The notes: generated from the letters alone by a model not told the origin. Counted from the stretch's first letter, positions 16,322-24,802 are shown. The stretch: DNA of 64,000 nucleotides from an uncultured Bacilli bacterium (GCA_934098375.1 CAKOOC010000002.1:1-64000); one strand, 5' to 3'. Translations and numbers: made by a program.

Positions 16322-17425
16322 ATGAAAAAAGAAAGTAAAAATTCATGGATTAAATATTTAATAATTACAATTGTATGTTTACTATTAGGTGCTGGCGGCA
16401 TGTACTACTTAGTTGCCGAGCGTGGCTTATTTAGTCAAACAATTATTAACAAATCAGAAAAAGAAGTAACTGTTAACGAAAATGGTATTGCTGATTCAGT
16501 AGAAAAATTATATGATGCTGTCGTAATAGTTGGCTCTTATAAAAAAGGCGTACTTACTAGTAGTGGAACTGGTTTTGTTTATAAAGTAGATAAAAATAAC
16601 GCCTATATACTAACAAATAATCATGTCGTATCAAGCGCAGAAAAAGTAAAAGTTAAATTTACTAATGATAAAGTATACGAAGTTGAAGTAGTTGGTAAAG
16701 ATGAATACTCTGATATCGCTGTATTAAAAATAGATGAAGATAAAATTATTTCCGTTGCGGAAATTGGTGCTTCAGAAAAAACTAGACTAGGTGATACTGT
16801 ATTTACAATCGGAGCTCCTCTTGATTCAGAATATTCTTGGACTGTTACAAGAGGCATCTTAAGTGGCAAAGATCGTTTAGTTGATGTTGGTACCACCTCT
16901 GATGGAGCCAGCAACTGGGTTATGAAAGTAATTCAAACCGATGCTTCTATAAACTCAGGAAACTCTGGTGGCCCACTTGCTAACTCTAATGGTGAAGTAA
17001 TAGGTATAACTAATATGAAACTTGTAAGTGAAGGCGTTGAAGGTATGGGATTTGCAATTCCTATTGAAGATGCTGTAAACTACGCTGAAGATTTAATTAA
17101 AAATGGTTCAATTGAAAGACCTCTTTTAGGAGTTGGAACTTTAAATGTTTCTGATACCAAAGCAATGATTCAATATGGTTTTACCCTAGATTCATCAGTA
17201 ACTAAAGGCGCTGTTGTCGGCTATGTCCAAAAAGGTAGTCCTGCTAGCGAAGCTGGTTTAGAAAAAGGCGATGTCATTACCAAATTAGGTGATTATGAAA
17301 TTAAAAATTCTTCTTACTTAAAATATTATCTATATAAATATAATGTAGGAGACAAAGTTAAAGTAACATTTATTAGAGGTAAAAAAGAAATGACTAAAAC
17401 ACTTACCTTAAGTGATAAAGCATAA
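16322..17425 (+). CDS. HtrA-like serine protease with PDZ domain
   Basis: A 367-residue membrane-anchored quality-control protease. One N-terminal membrane segment (WIKYLIITIVCLLLGAGGM) is followed by an S1C protease domain. Its triad is His in ILTNNHVV, Asp in YSDIAVLKI and Ser in INSGNSGGPL. A single PDZ domain follows from about residue 270 (GYVQKGSPASEAGLEKGDVI). This is the usual length for Bacilli HtrA/HtrB. ATG 16322 is chosen because GAAGGGA is suitably placed; an upstream in-frame TTG lies inside the Abi gene. In B. subtilis an htrA paralog sits next to walJ and rlmH; here it is about 9 kb away. A terminator follows at once. Confidence 0.92.
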   Translation: MKKESKNSWIKYLIITIVCLLLGAGGMYYLVAERGLFSQTIINKSEKEVTVNENGIADSVEKLYDAVVIVGSYKKGVLTSSGTGFVYKVDKNNAYILTNNHVVSSAEKVKVKFTNDKVYEVEVVGKDEYSDIAVLKIDEDKIISVAEIGASEKTRLGDTVFTIGAPLDSEYSWTVTRGILSGKDRLVDVGTTSDGASNWVMKVIQTDASINSGNSGGPLANSNGEVIGITNMKLVSEGVEGMGFAIPIEDAVNYAEDLIKNGSIERPLLGVGTLNVSDTKAMIQYGFTLDSSVTKGAVVGYVQKGSPASEAGLEKGDVITKLGDYEIKNSSYLKYYLYKYNVGDKVKVTFIRGKKEMTKTLTLSDKA

Positions 17426-17452
17426 AAAGACTTTTAACATTAGTCTTTTTTT
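17424..17452 (+). terminator. Rho-independent terminator after htrA
   Basis: AAAAAGACT pairs with AGTCTTTTT around TTTAACATT and runs on into T residues. It overlaps the stop codon. Confidence 0.8.
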
Positions 17453-17477
17453 GTTATACTTTTATCTAGGTGATAAC

Positions 17478-18473
17478 ATGGGTTTACTTAAATTTGCTAA
17501 GAATGGAAACTACAAAAAATACTATGAATCTTTAAAGGAATTATCAAAAACTAATCATAAAAGTCCGCTTCTAATGTTTGCCGATACTGCCATTTCTTGT
17601 TTGTTTTTTAAATCCGGTTTGCAAGATTATTTAAATTATAAATTTTACGAAAAATCATTTAAAGAAAGAAGTACTTATGCTACAATCGGATACCAACATG
17701 AATTTTATAAATTAGCCGCTCACTGGGATTACGCACCATTTTTTTCTAACAAAGTAAACTTTCATAAAAACTTTAAAAAATACACTAAAAGAAGTTTTGC
17801 GTCATATGAAGATGGTTATGAAAAAGTAGCCGAATTTATTAAAAGCCACGATGCCATAGTTCGTAAACCAATCAGCGGTTTAGGTGGCGCTAATGTAGAA
17901 AAGATCGAAACCAAAAAGATTAAAAATTTAAAAGAATTCTATGAAAACTTAAATAAAGAAAATTGCTTATTAGAAGAACTAGTAATTCAAGATAAAACTT
18001 GGAGTAAATTAAATCCTGATAGTTTAAATACCGTTAGAGTTGTAACAAAATGTATTAATGGAAAAAGTGATATTCTCTTTGCCGTAGCCCGTATTGGCGG
18101 TGGCAAATCTATTGTAGATAATTTTCATCAAGGTGGCATGGGAGTCAAAGTAAATATTGAAAATGGCACATTAGAAGGAAACGCTATCGATAAAAAAGGA
18201 AATGAAAGCGAAGAAACTTCTATAACTCATGTTAAAGTAGATGGTTTTAAAATCCCTTATTGGAACGAAATTGTTAAAATGACAAAAGAAGCTGCTGCTG
18301 TAAATGATAATGTTAATGTTGTTGGTTGGGATGTCGGCATAAGCAAAAATGGTCCTGTTATTATCGAAGGCAATCGTGGCCCTGGTATGGATATTATTCA
18401 GGTTCTATATAAAAGAGGCGTTAAACCTGACCTTGAAAAAGTAAAAAATGAAATTTTAGAATCAAAAAAATAA
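17478..18473 (+). CDS. ATP-grasp enzyme (sugar-transfer-associated type)
   Basis: A 331-residue ATP-grasp protein. ATP-binding features are IVRKPISGLGGANVEKI (Lys plus glycine-rich loop) and CLLEELVIQ (hinge). NTVRVVTK, FAVARIGGGKSIVDNFHQGGMGVKVN and the metal-binding end PVIIEGNRGPGMDIIQ follow. This pattern matches the family often found with polysaccharide genes, which ligates an amino acid or similar carboxylate to an amine or hydroxyl; the substrates are unknown. ATG 17478 is fixed by AGGTGA at 17469-17474. An in-frame upstream extension would start inside htrA. There is no sugar-modifying neighbour here. Confidence 0.75.
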   Translation: MGLLKFAKNGNYKKYYESLKELSKTNHKSPLLMFADTAISCLFFKSGLQDYLNYKFYEKSFKERSTYATIGYQHEFYKLAAHWDYAPFFSNKVNFHKNFKKYTKRSFASYEDGYEKVAEFIKSHDAIVRKPISGLGGANVEKIETKKIKNLKEFYENLNKENCLLEELVIQDKTWSKLNPDSLNTVRVVTKCINGKSDILFAVARIGGGKSIVDNFHQGGMGVKVNIENGTLEGNAIDKKGNESEETSITHVKVDGFKIPYWNEIVKMTKEAAAVNDNVNVVGWDVGISKNGPVIIEGNRGPGMDIIQVLYKRGVKPDLEKVKNEILESKK

Positions 18474-18523
18474 AAATGTGTTAAAATACAATTTAAAGAT
18501 TTATTAAGAAAGAAGTGAAAAGT

Positions 18524-19621
18524 ATGTTAAAAGCAGGTATTGTTGGTTTACCTAATGTCGGAAAAAGTACTCTTTTTAATGCTATAACTAAGAAAAATAT
18601 CTTAGCAGCTAATTATCCTTTTGCTACTATTGATCCAAATGTTGGTGTTGTAACTGTTCCTGATTCTCGATTAGAATTTTTAGAAAATTTATATATTCCT
18701 GAAAGAGTTGTGCCCACAACTTATGAATTTACTGACATCGCTGGTCTTGTAAAAGGAGCATCTAAAGGTGAAGGTTTAGGAAATAAATTTTTATCTCATA
18801 TTAGAGAAGTAGACGCCATTGTTGAAGTAGTTCGTTGTTTTGAAAATAATGATATTATTCATGTTGAAGGAAAAGTTGACCCTATAAGAGACATTGAAAT
18901 TATTAACTTAGAATTAATAATGGCAGATCTTGAAATTATTCAAAATCGTATTGGTAAAATTGCTAAAAAATGCGAGATGACTAAAGATAAAGGCGAATTA
19001 TTAGAATTTCAAACTTTAAAAAAATGTGAAAAAGCTTTATTAGAAAACACCCCTCTTAGACGTTTAGAACTAGATAAAGATGAACTTCTTATTTTAAAAC
19101 CCTTTTGTTTTATAACTTTAAAGCCTATTATCTATATGGCAAATGTAAATGAAGACGATGCTATTACTGGTTATAATGACTATACTAAAGAAGTATCTGA
19201 ATATGCCGGAAAAGAAAATGCAGGCGTTGTTGTTGTTAGTGCTAAAATGGAAAGCGAACTAGCCGAAATGAATGATGATGATAAGGAAAACTTCTTAAAA
19301 GAAATGGGTATTAACCATAGTGGCCTAGATAAACTTATTTTTGCTACTTATGACTTACTTGGTCTTCAAACCTTTTTCACTGCCGGTAAAGATGAATGCC
19401 GTGCTTGGACTTTTAAAAAAGGTATGAAAGCACCAGAATGTGCAGGAATAATTCACAGTGATTTTGAACGTGGATTTATTAAAGCTGAAGTAATGTCTTT
19501 TGATGATTTAAAAGAATGCGGAAGCGAACTTAAAGTGAAAGAAGCCGGCAAAATGCGTTTAGAAGGTAAAGAATACCTAATGCAAGACGGCGATATTGTA
19601 TATTTTAGATTTAATGTTTAA
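18524..19621 (+). CDS. ychF: Redox-regulated ATPase/GTPase YchF
   Basis: A 365-residue Obg-family P-loop NTPase that prefers ATP and binds ribosomes. G1 is GLPNVGKST and G3 is DIAGLVKGASKGEGLGNKFL. The usual NKxD motif is replaced by YMANVNEDD, which explains the ATP preference of the family. The C-terminal TGS domain is present (TFFTAGKDECRAWT, then GDIVYFRFNV). ATG 18524 follows AGAAAGAAG; a GTG lies 9 bases upstream. In Bacillus subtilis the homolog also lies just upstream of rpsF-ssb-rpsR, supporting an origin-proximal location. Confidence 0.96.
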   Translation: MLKAGIVGLPNVGKSTLFNAITKKNILAANYPFATIDPNVGVVTVPDSRLEFLENLYIPERVVPTTYEFTDIAGLVKGASKGEGLGNKFLSHIREVDAIVEVVRCFENNDIIHVEGKVDPIRDIEIINLELIMADLEIIQNRIGKIAKKCEMTKDKGELLEFQTLKKCEKALLENTPLRRLELDKDELLILKPFCFITLKPIIYMANVNEDDAITGYNDYTKEVSEYAGKENAGVVVVSAKMESELAEMNDDDKENFLKEMGINHSGLDKLIFATYDLLGLQTFFTAGKDECRAWTFKKGMKAPECAGIIHSDFERGFIKAEVMSFDDLKECGSELKVKEAGKMRLEGKEYLMQDGDIVYFRFNV

Positions 19622-19647
19622 AAAGTGTTATTAATTAACATTTTTTT
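19622..19647 (+). terminator. Terminator after ychF
   Basis: GTGTTA and TAACA flank a short loop, with A-run and T-run sides (seven T). The stem has one bulged base. Confidence 0.6.
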
Positions 19648-19698
19648 ATTGCTAAAAAGTCATAATTACTATAAAATAACTCCTCGGAAGTGATTTAT

Positions 19699-20340
19699 AT
19701 GGAAAATATAAATAAAGAATTATGTGCTAAATGTAAAGGGAAGTGTTGTATTAAAAGTGGATGTGATTACTTTGTAAGTGATTTTACTAATATTAACAAA
19801 GAAACCATTACTACTGCCTTAAAGTCCGGCAACATTTCTATTGTTAGTGCCTTAAAAATAAAATTGCTACCCTCAGGTAAGAAAATTATGACGCCTTTTT
19901 TATATTTACGTGCTAGAAATGTTGATCGTGATGTTGTTGATTTGTTTTCTATGAAAAAAAGCTGCTCAATGTTAACCCCAACCGGTTGCACATATGATGA
20001 AGAACATCGCCCTGGTGGCGGTTTAAACTTAGTGCCAGCACCTAACCTTTCTTGCCATCCTTTAAAAGATCCTTTAGAAGAAATGCAAAAATGGGAACCC
20101 TATCAAAATTTATTAAGTAAAATTGTAACCAGGTATACTGGTAAAGGAGTAATGACTATTTTTAAAGAAGATGTTGAAAGAGTTATGTACGAAATACTTA
20201 CCCAAAAATTTAATGGAGTATCTAAAATTGAAATTGCTGATATTACAAATGGTTTTGGTGATTTAGTAGAATGTTTTCCTGAAGAATATGAAAGAGCCAA
20301 AAGAAAAGCTAGTATAAAACCATATATGCTACAAAAATAA
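19699..20340 (+). CDS. Cysteine-cluster protein, possible metal binding
   Basis: A 213-residue protein. The N-terminus has a dense cluster (LCAKCKGKCCIKSGCDYF), and further Cys are in KSCSMLTPTGCTY and NLSCHPL. The layout recalls the YkgJ-type zinc/iron-chelating domain (C-x2-C-x3-CC ... C ... C). The rest is hydrophilic, mostly helical, with no membrane segment. Function is unknown. ATG 19699 follows GGAAGTGA. It is inserted between ychF and rpsF, which are adjacent in B. subtilis, with its own terminator-flanked unit. Confidence 0.65.
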   Translation: MENINKELCAKCKGKCCIKSGCDYFVSDFTNINKETITTALKSGNISIVSALKIKLLPSGKKIMTPFLYLRARNVDRDVVDLFSMKKSCSMLTPTGCTYDEEHRPGGGLNLVPAPNLSCHPLKDPLEEMQKWEPYQNLLSKIVTRYTGKGVMTIFKEDVERVMYEILTQKFNGVSKIEIADITNGFGDLVECFPEEYERAKRKASIKPYMLQK

Positions 20341-20373
20341 AACAAAAGTTTTAAAAAATTTAAGAGAAAAACT

Positions 20374-20402
20374 TTGCATATAATTATACAGTATGCTATA
20401 AT
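20374..20402 (+). promoter_or_regulatory. rpsF operon promoter
   Basis: TTGCAT, a 17-base spacer, then TATAAT preceded by TGC (extended -10). Predicted start of transcription is near 20409, leaving a leader of about 60 bases. Confidence 0.75.
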
Positions 20403-20408
20403 ACTGCG

Positions 20409-20465
20409 TGAGCGAAAGCTCCTTGCTTTATTTATATAAAGCCGAATAGACCAGAAGGAGGATAG
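20409..20465 (+). ncRNA. Candidate S6:S18 leader element of the rpsF operon
   Basis: The short leader can form GAGC-GAAA-GCTC with a GNRA loop. A second hairpin follows, GCTTTA paired with TAAAGC, then CCGAATAGACC and AAGGAGG. S6 leaders in many bacteria contain a stem with a CCG element bound by the S6:S18 dimer to repress the operon. The position and the CCG fit, but the consensus was not checked by covariance. Confidence 0.45.
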
Positions 20466-20469
20466 AAAA

Positions 20470-20760
20470 ATGGACAAATATGAAATAATGTTTATTGTTA
20501 AAACAACTTTAGAAGAAAAAGCTGTAAAAGAAACAGTAGAATCATTAAACAAAGTTATTACCGATATGAAAGGTAAAATAACTTCATCAAAAGATATGGG
20601 ACAAAGAGAACTTGCTTATCCTATTAATAAAGAAGTTAGTGGATTTTACTATGTTATTACAGTAGAAGCTTCTCATGATGCAATTAAAGAGTTTGATCGT
20701 AAGGCTAGACTTAATGAAAACATCATTAGACATCAAATTATTAAATTAGATGAGGAGTAA
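20470..20760 (+). CDS. rpsF: 30S ribosomal protein S6
   Basis: A 96-residue ribosomal protein that binds 16S rRNA together with S18. Typical text includes MDKYEIMFIVKTTLEE, DMGQRELAYPINKEVSGFYYVI and NENIIRHQIIKLDE. Length is normal. It is first in the rpsF-ssb-rpsR operon, with AGAAGGAGG as ribosome-binding site. Confidence 0.97.
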   Translation: MDKYEIMFIVKTTLEEKAVKETVESLNKVITDMKGKITSSKDMGQRELAYPINKEVSGFYYVITVEASHDAIKEFDRKARLNENIIRHQIIKLDEE

Positions 20761-20765
20761 TATTA

Positions 20766-21221
20766 ATGAATAATGTAACAATAGTTGGAAGACTTACAAA
20801 AGATCCTGAATTAAGAACTATCAGTACTGGTAATACCACATGTAGTTTTACGGTTGCTGTTAATCGTCAATTTACTAACGCTCAAGGTGAAAGAGAAACC
20901 GATTTCATTAACTGCGTTATTTGGGGTAAACAAGCCGAAAATTTATGTAAATACTGTACAAAAGGTTCGTTAATCGGTGTTCAAGGAAGAATTCAAACAA
21001 GAAACTATGATGGTCAAGATGGTAAAAAAGTGTATGTTACTGAAGTATCTGCACAAAACGTATCATTCTTAGGATCTAAAAATAGTAACGAAGTTCCTTC
21101 GTTCGATGGAGGAAATGCAAATGTAAATCAAGCTCCTATTGAAACAACTGATATTACAGAAGACCCATTTAAGGATTTTGGTTCTGAAGTTGTTCTTAGT
21201 GACGATGATTTACCATTTTAG
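20766..21221 (+). CDS. ssb: Single-stranded DNA-binding protein
   Basis: A 151-residue SSB. The OB fold starts MNNVTIVGRLTKDPELR and continues through DFINCVIWGKQAENL and GSLIGVQGRIQTRNYDGQDG. A flexible Asn-rich linker leads to the acidic tip SDDDLPF that recruits repair and replication partners. Six bases separate it from rpsF. It is the standard middle gene of the operon. Confidence 0.97.
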   Translation: MNNVTIVGRLTKDPELRTISTGNTTCSFTVAVNRQFTNAQGERETDFINCVIWGKQAENLCKYCTKGSLIGVQGRIQTRNYDGQDGKKVYVTEVSAQNVSFLGSKNSNEVPSFDGGNANVNQAPIETTDITEDPFKDFGSEVVLSDDDLPF

Positions 21222-21233
21222 AAAGGATTAACA

Positions 21234-21449
21234 ATGGCTGAATTTTATCGTAAGAAAAAGAAAATTTGTCAAATGTGTGCCGGTAAAGACGTTGATTATA
21301 AAGATGTTATGATCGTTAGCAAATATATTAATGATAAAGGCAAAATAATGCCTCGTAGAATGACAGGAGCATGTGCTAAACATCAAAGATATATTGCTAA
21401 ACAAATTAAAAGAGCACGCTTTATGGCTTTAATACCATTTGTAAAATAA
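21234..21449 (+). CDS. rpsR: 30S ribosomal protein S18 (cysteine-containing form)
   Basis: A 71-residue S18. The body [29 protein letters not shown] is diagnostic. The N-terminal half carries ICQMC and the later CAKH, so this is a zinc-binding-type S18 rather than the Cys-free form that many bacteria use under zinc limitation. Last gene of the rpsF operon; a terminator follows. Confidence 0.96.
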   Translation: MAEFYRKKKKICQMCAGKDVDYKDVMIVSKYINDKGKIMPRRMTGACAKHQRYIAKQIKRARFMALIPFVK

Positions 21450-21462
21450 ATTATAAAATAAT

Positions 21463-21492
21463 AAGAGGATCATTTTAGTGTTCCTCTTTCTT
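21463..21492 (+). terminator. Terminator of the rpsF-ssb-rpsR operon
   Basis: AAGAGGA pairs with TCCTCTT around a 12-base loop; the T-tract is short (TCTTAA). Confidence 0.6.
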
Positions 21493-21521
21493 AATATCCA
21501 AATTTAATTATAAAATCCGTA

Positions 21522-21674
21522 TCATTTTAAATCTTTTTTCCCCTTAAAACGATACAAACATTTTTTACCACTTGTAAAATCGGAAGAATCAAGCACAACC
21601 TCCATTTTTTTACAAGGAGTAATTCCAAAAATAAAAGTAATAAAATAAAAGATATGGCACAGTTTATTTTGCAT
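21522..21674 (-). CDS. Small 50-residue Cys-containing peptide, divergent from an XRE regulator
   Basis: The peptide has a hydrophobic N-terminus (LCHIFYFITFIFGITPC) resembling a signal or membrane segment. A polar tail follows, with SSDFTSGKKCLYRF and three Cys in all. Reality is supported by a strong AAAGGAGG nine bases before the ATG and by an extended -10 box TGCTATAAT in its own orientation. It is divergent from the HTH gene at 21781 and converges on the rpsF operon. A longer in-frame ORF upstream would run through the promoter and is unlikely. No family recognised; it could be a small membrane or exported peptide. Confidence 0.5.
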   Translation of the reverse strand: MQNKLCHIFYFITFIFGITPCKKMEVVLDSSDFTSGKKCLYRFKGKKDLK

Positions 21675-21701
21675 CAAGATGAACCTCCTTTCTATTTTAT
21701 T

Positions 21702-21746
21702 ATTATAGCATAACCTCACTGAATAAGTGAAGTATAAAAATATAAT
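21702..21746. promoter_or_regulatory. Divergent promoters with a TCACT-N5-AGTGA operator candidate
   Basis: Minus-strand -10 box at 21702-21707 (TGCTATAAT read on the minus strand) serves the small peptide. Plus-strand TATAAT at 21741-21746 serves the XRE gene. Between them, 21716-21730 is a perfect inverted repeat TCACT-GAATA-AGTGA lying at the -35 position of both. It is a natural operator for the adjacent XRE protein. Confidence 0.5.
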
Positions 21747-21780
21747 AAAATGAGAAAATAACATTAAATAAGAGGTGTTT

Positions 21781-22044
21781 ATGAATAAAGAAGATGAAAA
21801 TTATATTTATTATCTAATTAGTCAAAATCTAAAAAAGCAAAGAAAATTAAAACACATGACCCAAGCTGAATTTGCTGAGCGCTGTAATTATAGCACTGGC
21901 TTTATAATGAATATTGAAAGTTCAAATTATCATCAAACTTTTTCTTTAGGCACAATTTGGAGATTTGCTGAAGTTTTAGGTATTGATGTAAGAGAATTAT
22001 TAGAACCTCTTTCTGATGATCAAAAAAAAGAAGATAAGAAATAA
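21781..22044 (+). CDS. XRE-type HTH transcriptional regulator
   Basis: An 87-residue single-domain regulator. The Cro/CI-type helix-turn-helix is LKKQRKLKHMTQAEFAERCNYSTGFIMNIES, with a following helix TIWRFAEVLGIDVRELL. The C-terminal tail is short and charged. ATG 21781 follows AAGAGG; a GTG six bases upstream is less well placed. It probably controls itself and the divergent small peptide through the inverted repeat at 21716-21730. A terminator lies 23 bases after the stop. Confidence 0.85.
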   Translation: MNKEDENYIYYLISQNLKKQRKLKHMTQAEFAERCNYSTGFIMNIESSNYHQTFSLGTIWRFAEVLGIDVRELLEPLSDDQKKEDKK

Positions 22045-22066
22045 TAATTTATTTTAAGTTTACACT

Positions 22067-22094
22067 AAAGGGAATTTTTGATTTCCTTTTTTTT
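22067..22094 (+). terminator. Terminator after the XRE gene
   Basis: AAAGGGAAT pairs with ATTTCCTTT (one G-T pair) around TTTTG, followed by eight T. Confidence 0.75.
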
Positions 22095-22128
22095 ATTAAT
22101 TACTATATAATTAAAATAGGTGATAAGA

Positions 22129-22914
22129 ATGAATAAAAAAACTTGGATATTATTTTTAATATTAATAATCTTAATTTGTACTGGCAGTTTTCTATTATTT
22201 TTTAACAAAAAAGATTCAGGAAATAATGATAATAATAGCGATAATAACGATAACAATAACATTACTGAACCTGTCAAAACAAATCTCCCAGAGTTTCCTA
22301 AACTAGATTCGTCCCTAAAAAGTCTATCTATAATTGACCAAAAAAATGGTTGTGTAGAAAATAACTGCCTAAATATTGATCCGTTTTCGCTTACTAAACA
22401 AGAATCATCTCTAAATGATTTTAATATTACCTTTACTTGTACAGAAAAAGAGCCATTTAGTGACGATGGACCTGATTTTTGTATGACATATGAAGCAAAT
22501 ATAAATAATATAATTAAATTTAAACATGAAGTTGGTGATTATGAAACAACTGGAATATACATATTAAAAACAAATGAATTTTATATTATCGAAGAAGGTA
22601 CATTTGGCAATCTATATGGTATCGGAAAAATCTACATTTATAATCAGTCGGGACAACTTTTAAAAACCATCAATAACACCGTAGCTGATTTTCAAGTTTC
22701 CGTAGAATTAGATACAACTGATGAAAACAATCCTCTTGGAACATATAAAATGACTATTTCAGATAATAAACTTTACTATTTAACAACTGATAACATAAAT
22801 GATGGAAGTGGCAATAATAAAGTTCATTTCAATTATATTGATTTAAAAGATAAGTCCTTAACATCCAAAGAATATAACAGCATAAAAGCAATTACTTCTA
22901 ATGAGATAGATTAA
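22129..22914 (+). CDS. Membrane-anchored extracytoplasmic protein, paralog of the one at 30823
   Basis: A 261-residue protein. One N-terminal membrane segment (WILFLILIILICTGSFLLFF) is followed by a Gly/Asn/Asp-rich linker (about residues 27-45) and an extracellular domain. This domain has four Cys, likely two disulfides, and the text NNIIKFK and YIIEEGTFG. The same order occurs in the protein at 30823-31455 (TIDDIIK, YILEEGTNCG, IIYSKEGK), so they are paralogs. No known family was recognised. ATG 22129 follows AGGTGA. The gene sits alone between two terminators. Confidence 0.65.
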   Translation: MNKKTWILFLILIILICTGSFLLFFNKKDSGNNDNNSDNNDNNNITEPVKTNLPEFPKLDSSLKSLSIIDQKNGCVENNCLNIDPFSLTKQESSLNDFNITFTCTEKEPFSDDGPDFCMTYEANINNIIKFKHEVGDYETTGIYILKTNEFYIIEEGTFGNLYGIGKIYIYNQSGQLLKTINNTVADFQVSVELDTTDENNPLGTYKMTISDNKLYYLTTDNINDGSGNNKVHFNYIDLKDKSLTSKEYNSIKAITSNEID

Positions 22915-22921
22915 GGTGCCT

Positions 22922-22948
22922 GATACACTTAGGGTATCTTTTTTTTTG
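22922..22948 (+). terminator. Terminator before rplI
   Basis: GATAC-ACTTAGG-GTATC followed by ten T residues. Confidence 0.8.
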
Positions 22949-22992
22949 TATATTTGTTATAATAATTTTTGATTAGATGGGAGTTTTTATTT

Positions 22993-23436
22993 ATGAAAGT
23001 AATTTTATTAAAAGATGTAAAAAAACAAGGAAAAAAAGACCAGATAATTAATGTAAGTGATGGATATGCTCAAAATTTTTTAATTAAAAATGGCTTAGCC
23101 GTTAAATACACTGATGGAAGCAAAAAAGTTTTAGATAAACAAATAGATATTAGAAATGCTAAAGAAGACGCCTTAATTAAAGAATGTGAAGAAATCAAAA
23201 CTAAAATTGAAAAAATCACTTTAGAATTTAGTGTTAAAACTGGCAAAAATGGCAAAGTATTTGGTACTATCTCATCTAAGCAAATTGCTGAAAAGTTAGC
23301 TCAAAAAGATATAATAGTTGATAAAAAAACTATTAATATATCTAGCCCAATTGATACTCTAGGAATGCACATTGTAGAAATAAATTTGCATAAAAAAGTA
23401 ACTGCCAAAGCAAACATTCACGTAGTAGAGGCATAA
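22993..23436 (+). CDS. rplI: 50S ribosomal protein L9
   Basis: A 147-residue L9. The N-terminal globular domain is [30 protein letters not shown], followed by the long connecting helix and the C-terminal rRNA-binding domain ([19 protein letters not shown]). ATG 22993 follows TGGGAG; an in-frame upstream codon at 22969 has no such site. One base separates its stop from dnaB, the usual Bacilli order rplI-dnaB. Confidence 0.96.
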   Translation: MKVILLKDVKKQGKKDQIINVSDGYAQNFLIKNGLAVKYTDGSKKVLDKQIDIRNAKEDALIKECEEIKTKIEKITLEFSVKTGKNGKVFGTISSKQIAEKLAQKDIIVDKKTINISSPIDTLGMHIVEINLHKKVTAKANIHVVEA

Positions 23437-23437
23437 T

Positions 23438-24778
23438 ATGGCAGAAAGAAAACCACCTCAAAATTTAGAAGCAGAAATGTCTGTTTTAGGTTGTGCATTT
23501 TTGACGAGTTATGCTCTAGATAAAATATGCGAAGAACTAGATGAAGATATGTTTATTAGTGAACCTAATAAAAGAATTTTTAGTGCTATCAAAAGCCTAC
23601 ATCAAAATAATATTCCTTTAGATTCTGCAACTGTAAAAAATGAAATCGAAAAAAAAGGTTCCATTAATACGATTGGTGGCATTGAATATTTAAGTGAAGT
23701 TATTGACTCAGTAATTACCGCCTCAAATGTAGATTATTACATTGATATCGTAAGAGAAAAAGCCCTAAGGCGAAAATTAATTGATGTAACAAATAGTATT
23801 ACAACTTTTGCTTATGACGAAGATAGTGATACTAACGATTTAATTGATGATGCCGAAAAGAAAATCTTTAGTGTTACTAAAGCCCGTAAAGCCGGAGAAT
23901 TTAAAACAATTGGCGAAGTTATCAGAACTACGCAAGAAGAATTAGAACGTTTAGCCAAAAATCAAAATGATATAACTGGTGTGCCATCAGGCTACTATGA
24001 TTTAGACAAACTTACAAGCGGCTTTCACCCTAACGAACTAATAATCCTAGCGGCACGTCCTGCCATGGGTAAAACTGCTTTTGGCTTAAATCTAGCCATA
24101 AATGCGGCTGTAAAAACTAAAAAGCCAGTTGCCATATTCAACATGGAAATGAGCGCCGAGCAGTTAATGATGCGTATGATATCTGCTGTTGGCGGTATCG
24201 AACTATCTAAACTTAAAACTGGTAAATTAGAACATAATGATTGGAAAAAAGTAAATGAAGCCTTATCAGAACTAGGCGATACTAAAATATATTTTGAAGA
24301 TAACTCAGGACTTACTATTTCTGAATTGCGGGCTAAATGTCGCCGTCTAGCTACCCAAGATGATGGACTTGCTTTAGTAGTAATCGACTACTTACAGTTA
24401 TTATCTGGATCATCTAAATATGAAGGAAACCGTCAGCAAGAAGTATCAGAAATTTCTCGAAGTTTAAAAACAATGGCGATGGAACTAAAAGTACCTGTAA
24501 TTGCTCTTGCTCAGTTATCCCGTAGCGTTGAACTTCGTGAAAATAAAAGACCTATTATGTCCGATTTAAGAGAATCAGGTTCAATTGAACAAGATGCCGA
24601 CATAGTTGCTTTCTTATATCGTGATGATTATTATAATAAACCTGCTGGTGAAATGTCTAATACATCAATAACCGAATTAATAATTGGTAAACATCGTAAT
24701 GGCGGAACCGGCACAATCGAATTGTTATTTGAAAGAGATATGAGTAATTTTAGAAATTATTTAAAGAAAAGTGAATAA
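23438..24778 (+). CDS. dnaB: Replicative DNA helicase DnaB (DnaC in Bacillus)
   Basis: A 446-residue hexameric fork helicase. The N-terminal domain begins PPQNLEAEMSVLG. The RecA-like domain has Walker A AARPAMGKTAF, then FNMEMSAEQLMMRM, Walker B LVVIDYLQLL and VPVIALAQLSRSVE, and closes with SDLRESGSIEQDADIVAFLYR. No intein is present. It is coupled to rplI, so expression is tied to ribosome genes as in other Firmicutes. Confidence 0.97.
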   Translation: MAERKPPQNLEAEMSVLGCAFLTSYALDKICEELDEDMFISEPNKRIFSAIKSLHQNNIPLDSATVKNEIEKKGSINTIGGIEYLSEVIDSVITASNVDYYIDIVREKALRRKLIDVTNSITTFAYDEDSDTNDLIDDAEKKIFSVTKARKAGEFKTIGEVIRTTQEELERLAKNQNDITGVPSGYYDLDKLTSGFHPNELIILAARPAMGKTAFGLNLAINAAVKTKKPVAIFNMEMSAEQLMMRMISAVGGIELSKLKTGKLEHNDWKKVNEALSELGDTKIYFEDNSGLTISELRAKCRRLATQDDGLALVVIDYLQLLSGSSKYEGNRQQEVSEISRSLKTMAMELKVPVIALAQLSRSVELRENKRPIMSDLRESGSIEQDADIVAFLYRDDYYNKPAGEMSNTSITELIIGKHRNGGTGTIELLFERDMSNFRNYLKKSE

Positions 24779-24802
24779 AAAATAAAAAGAGAAGTGATGA
24801 AA

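Noticed and set aside
20103..20552. Minus-strand 149-residue frame across the rpsF promoter
   Set aside because: It is antisense to a cysteine-cluster gene and rpsF, and serine/isoleucine-rich as expected of a shadow frame.
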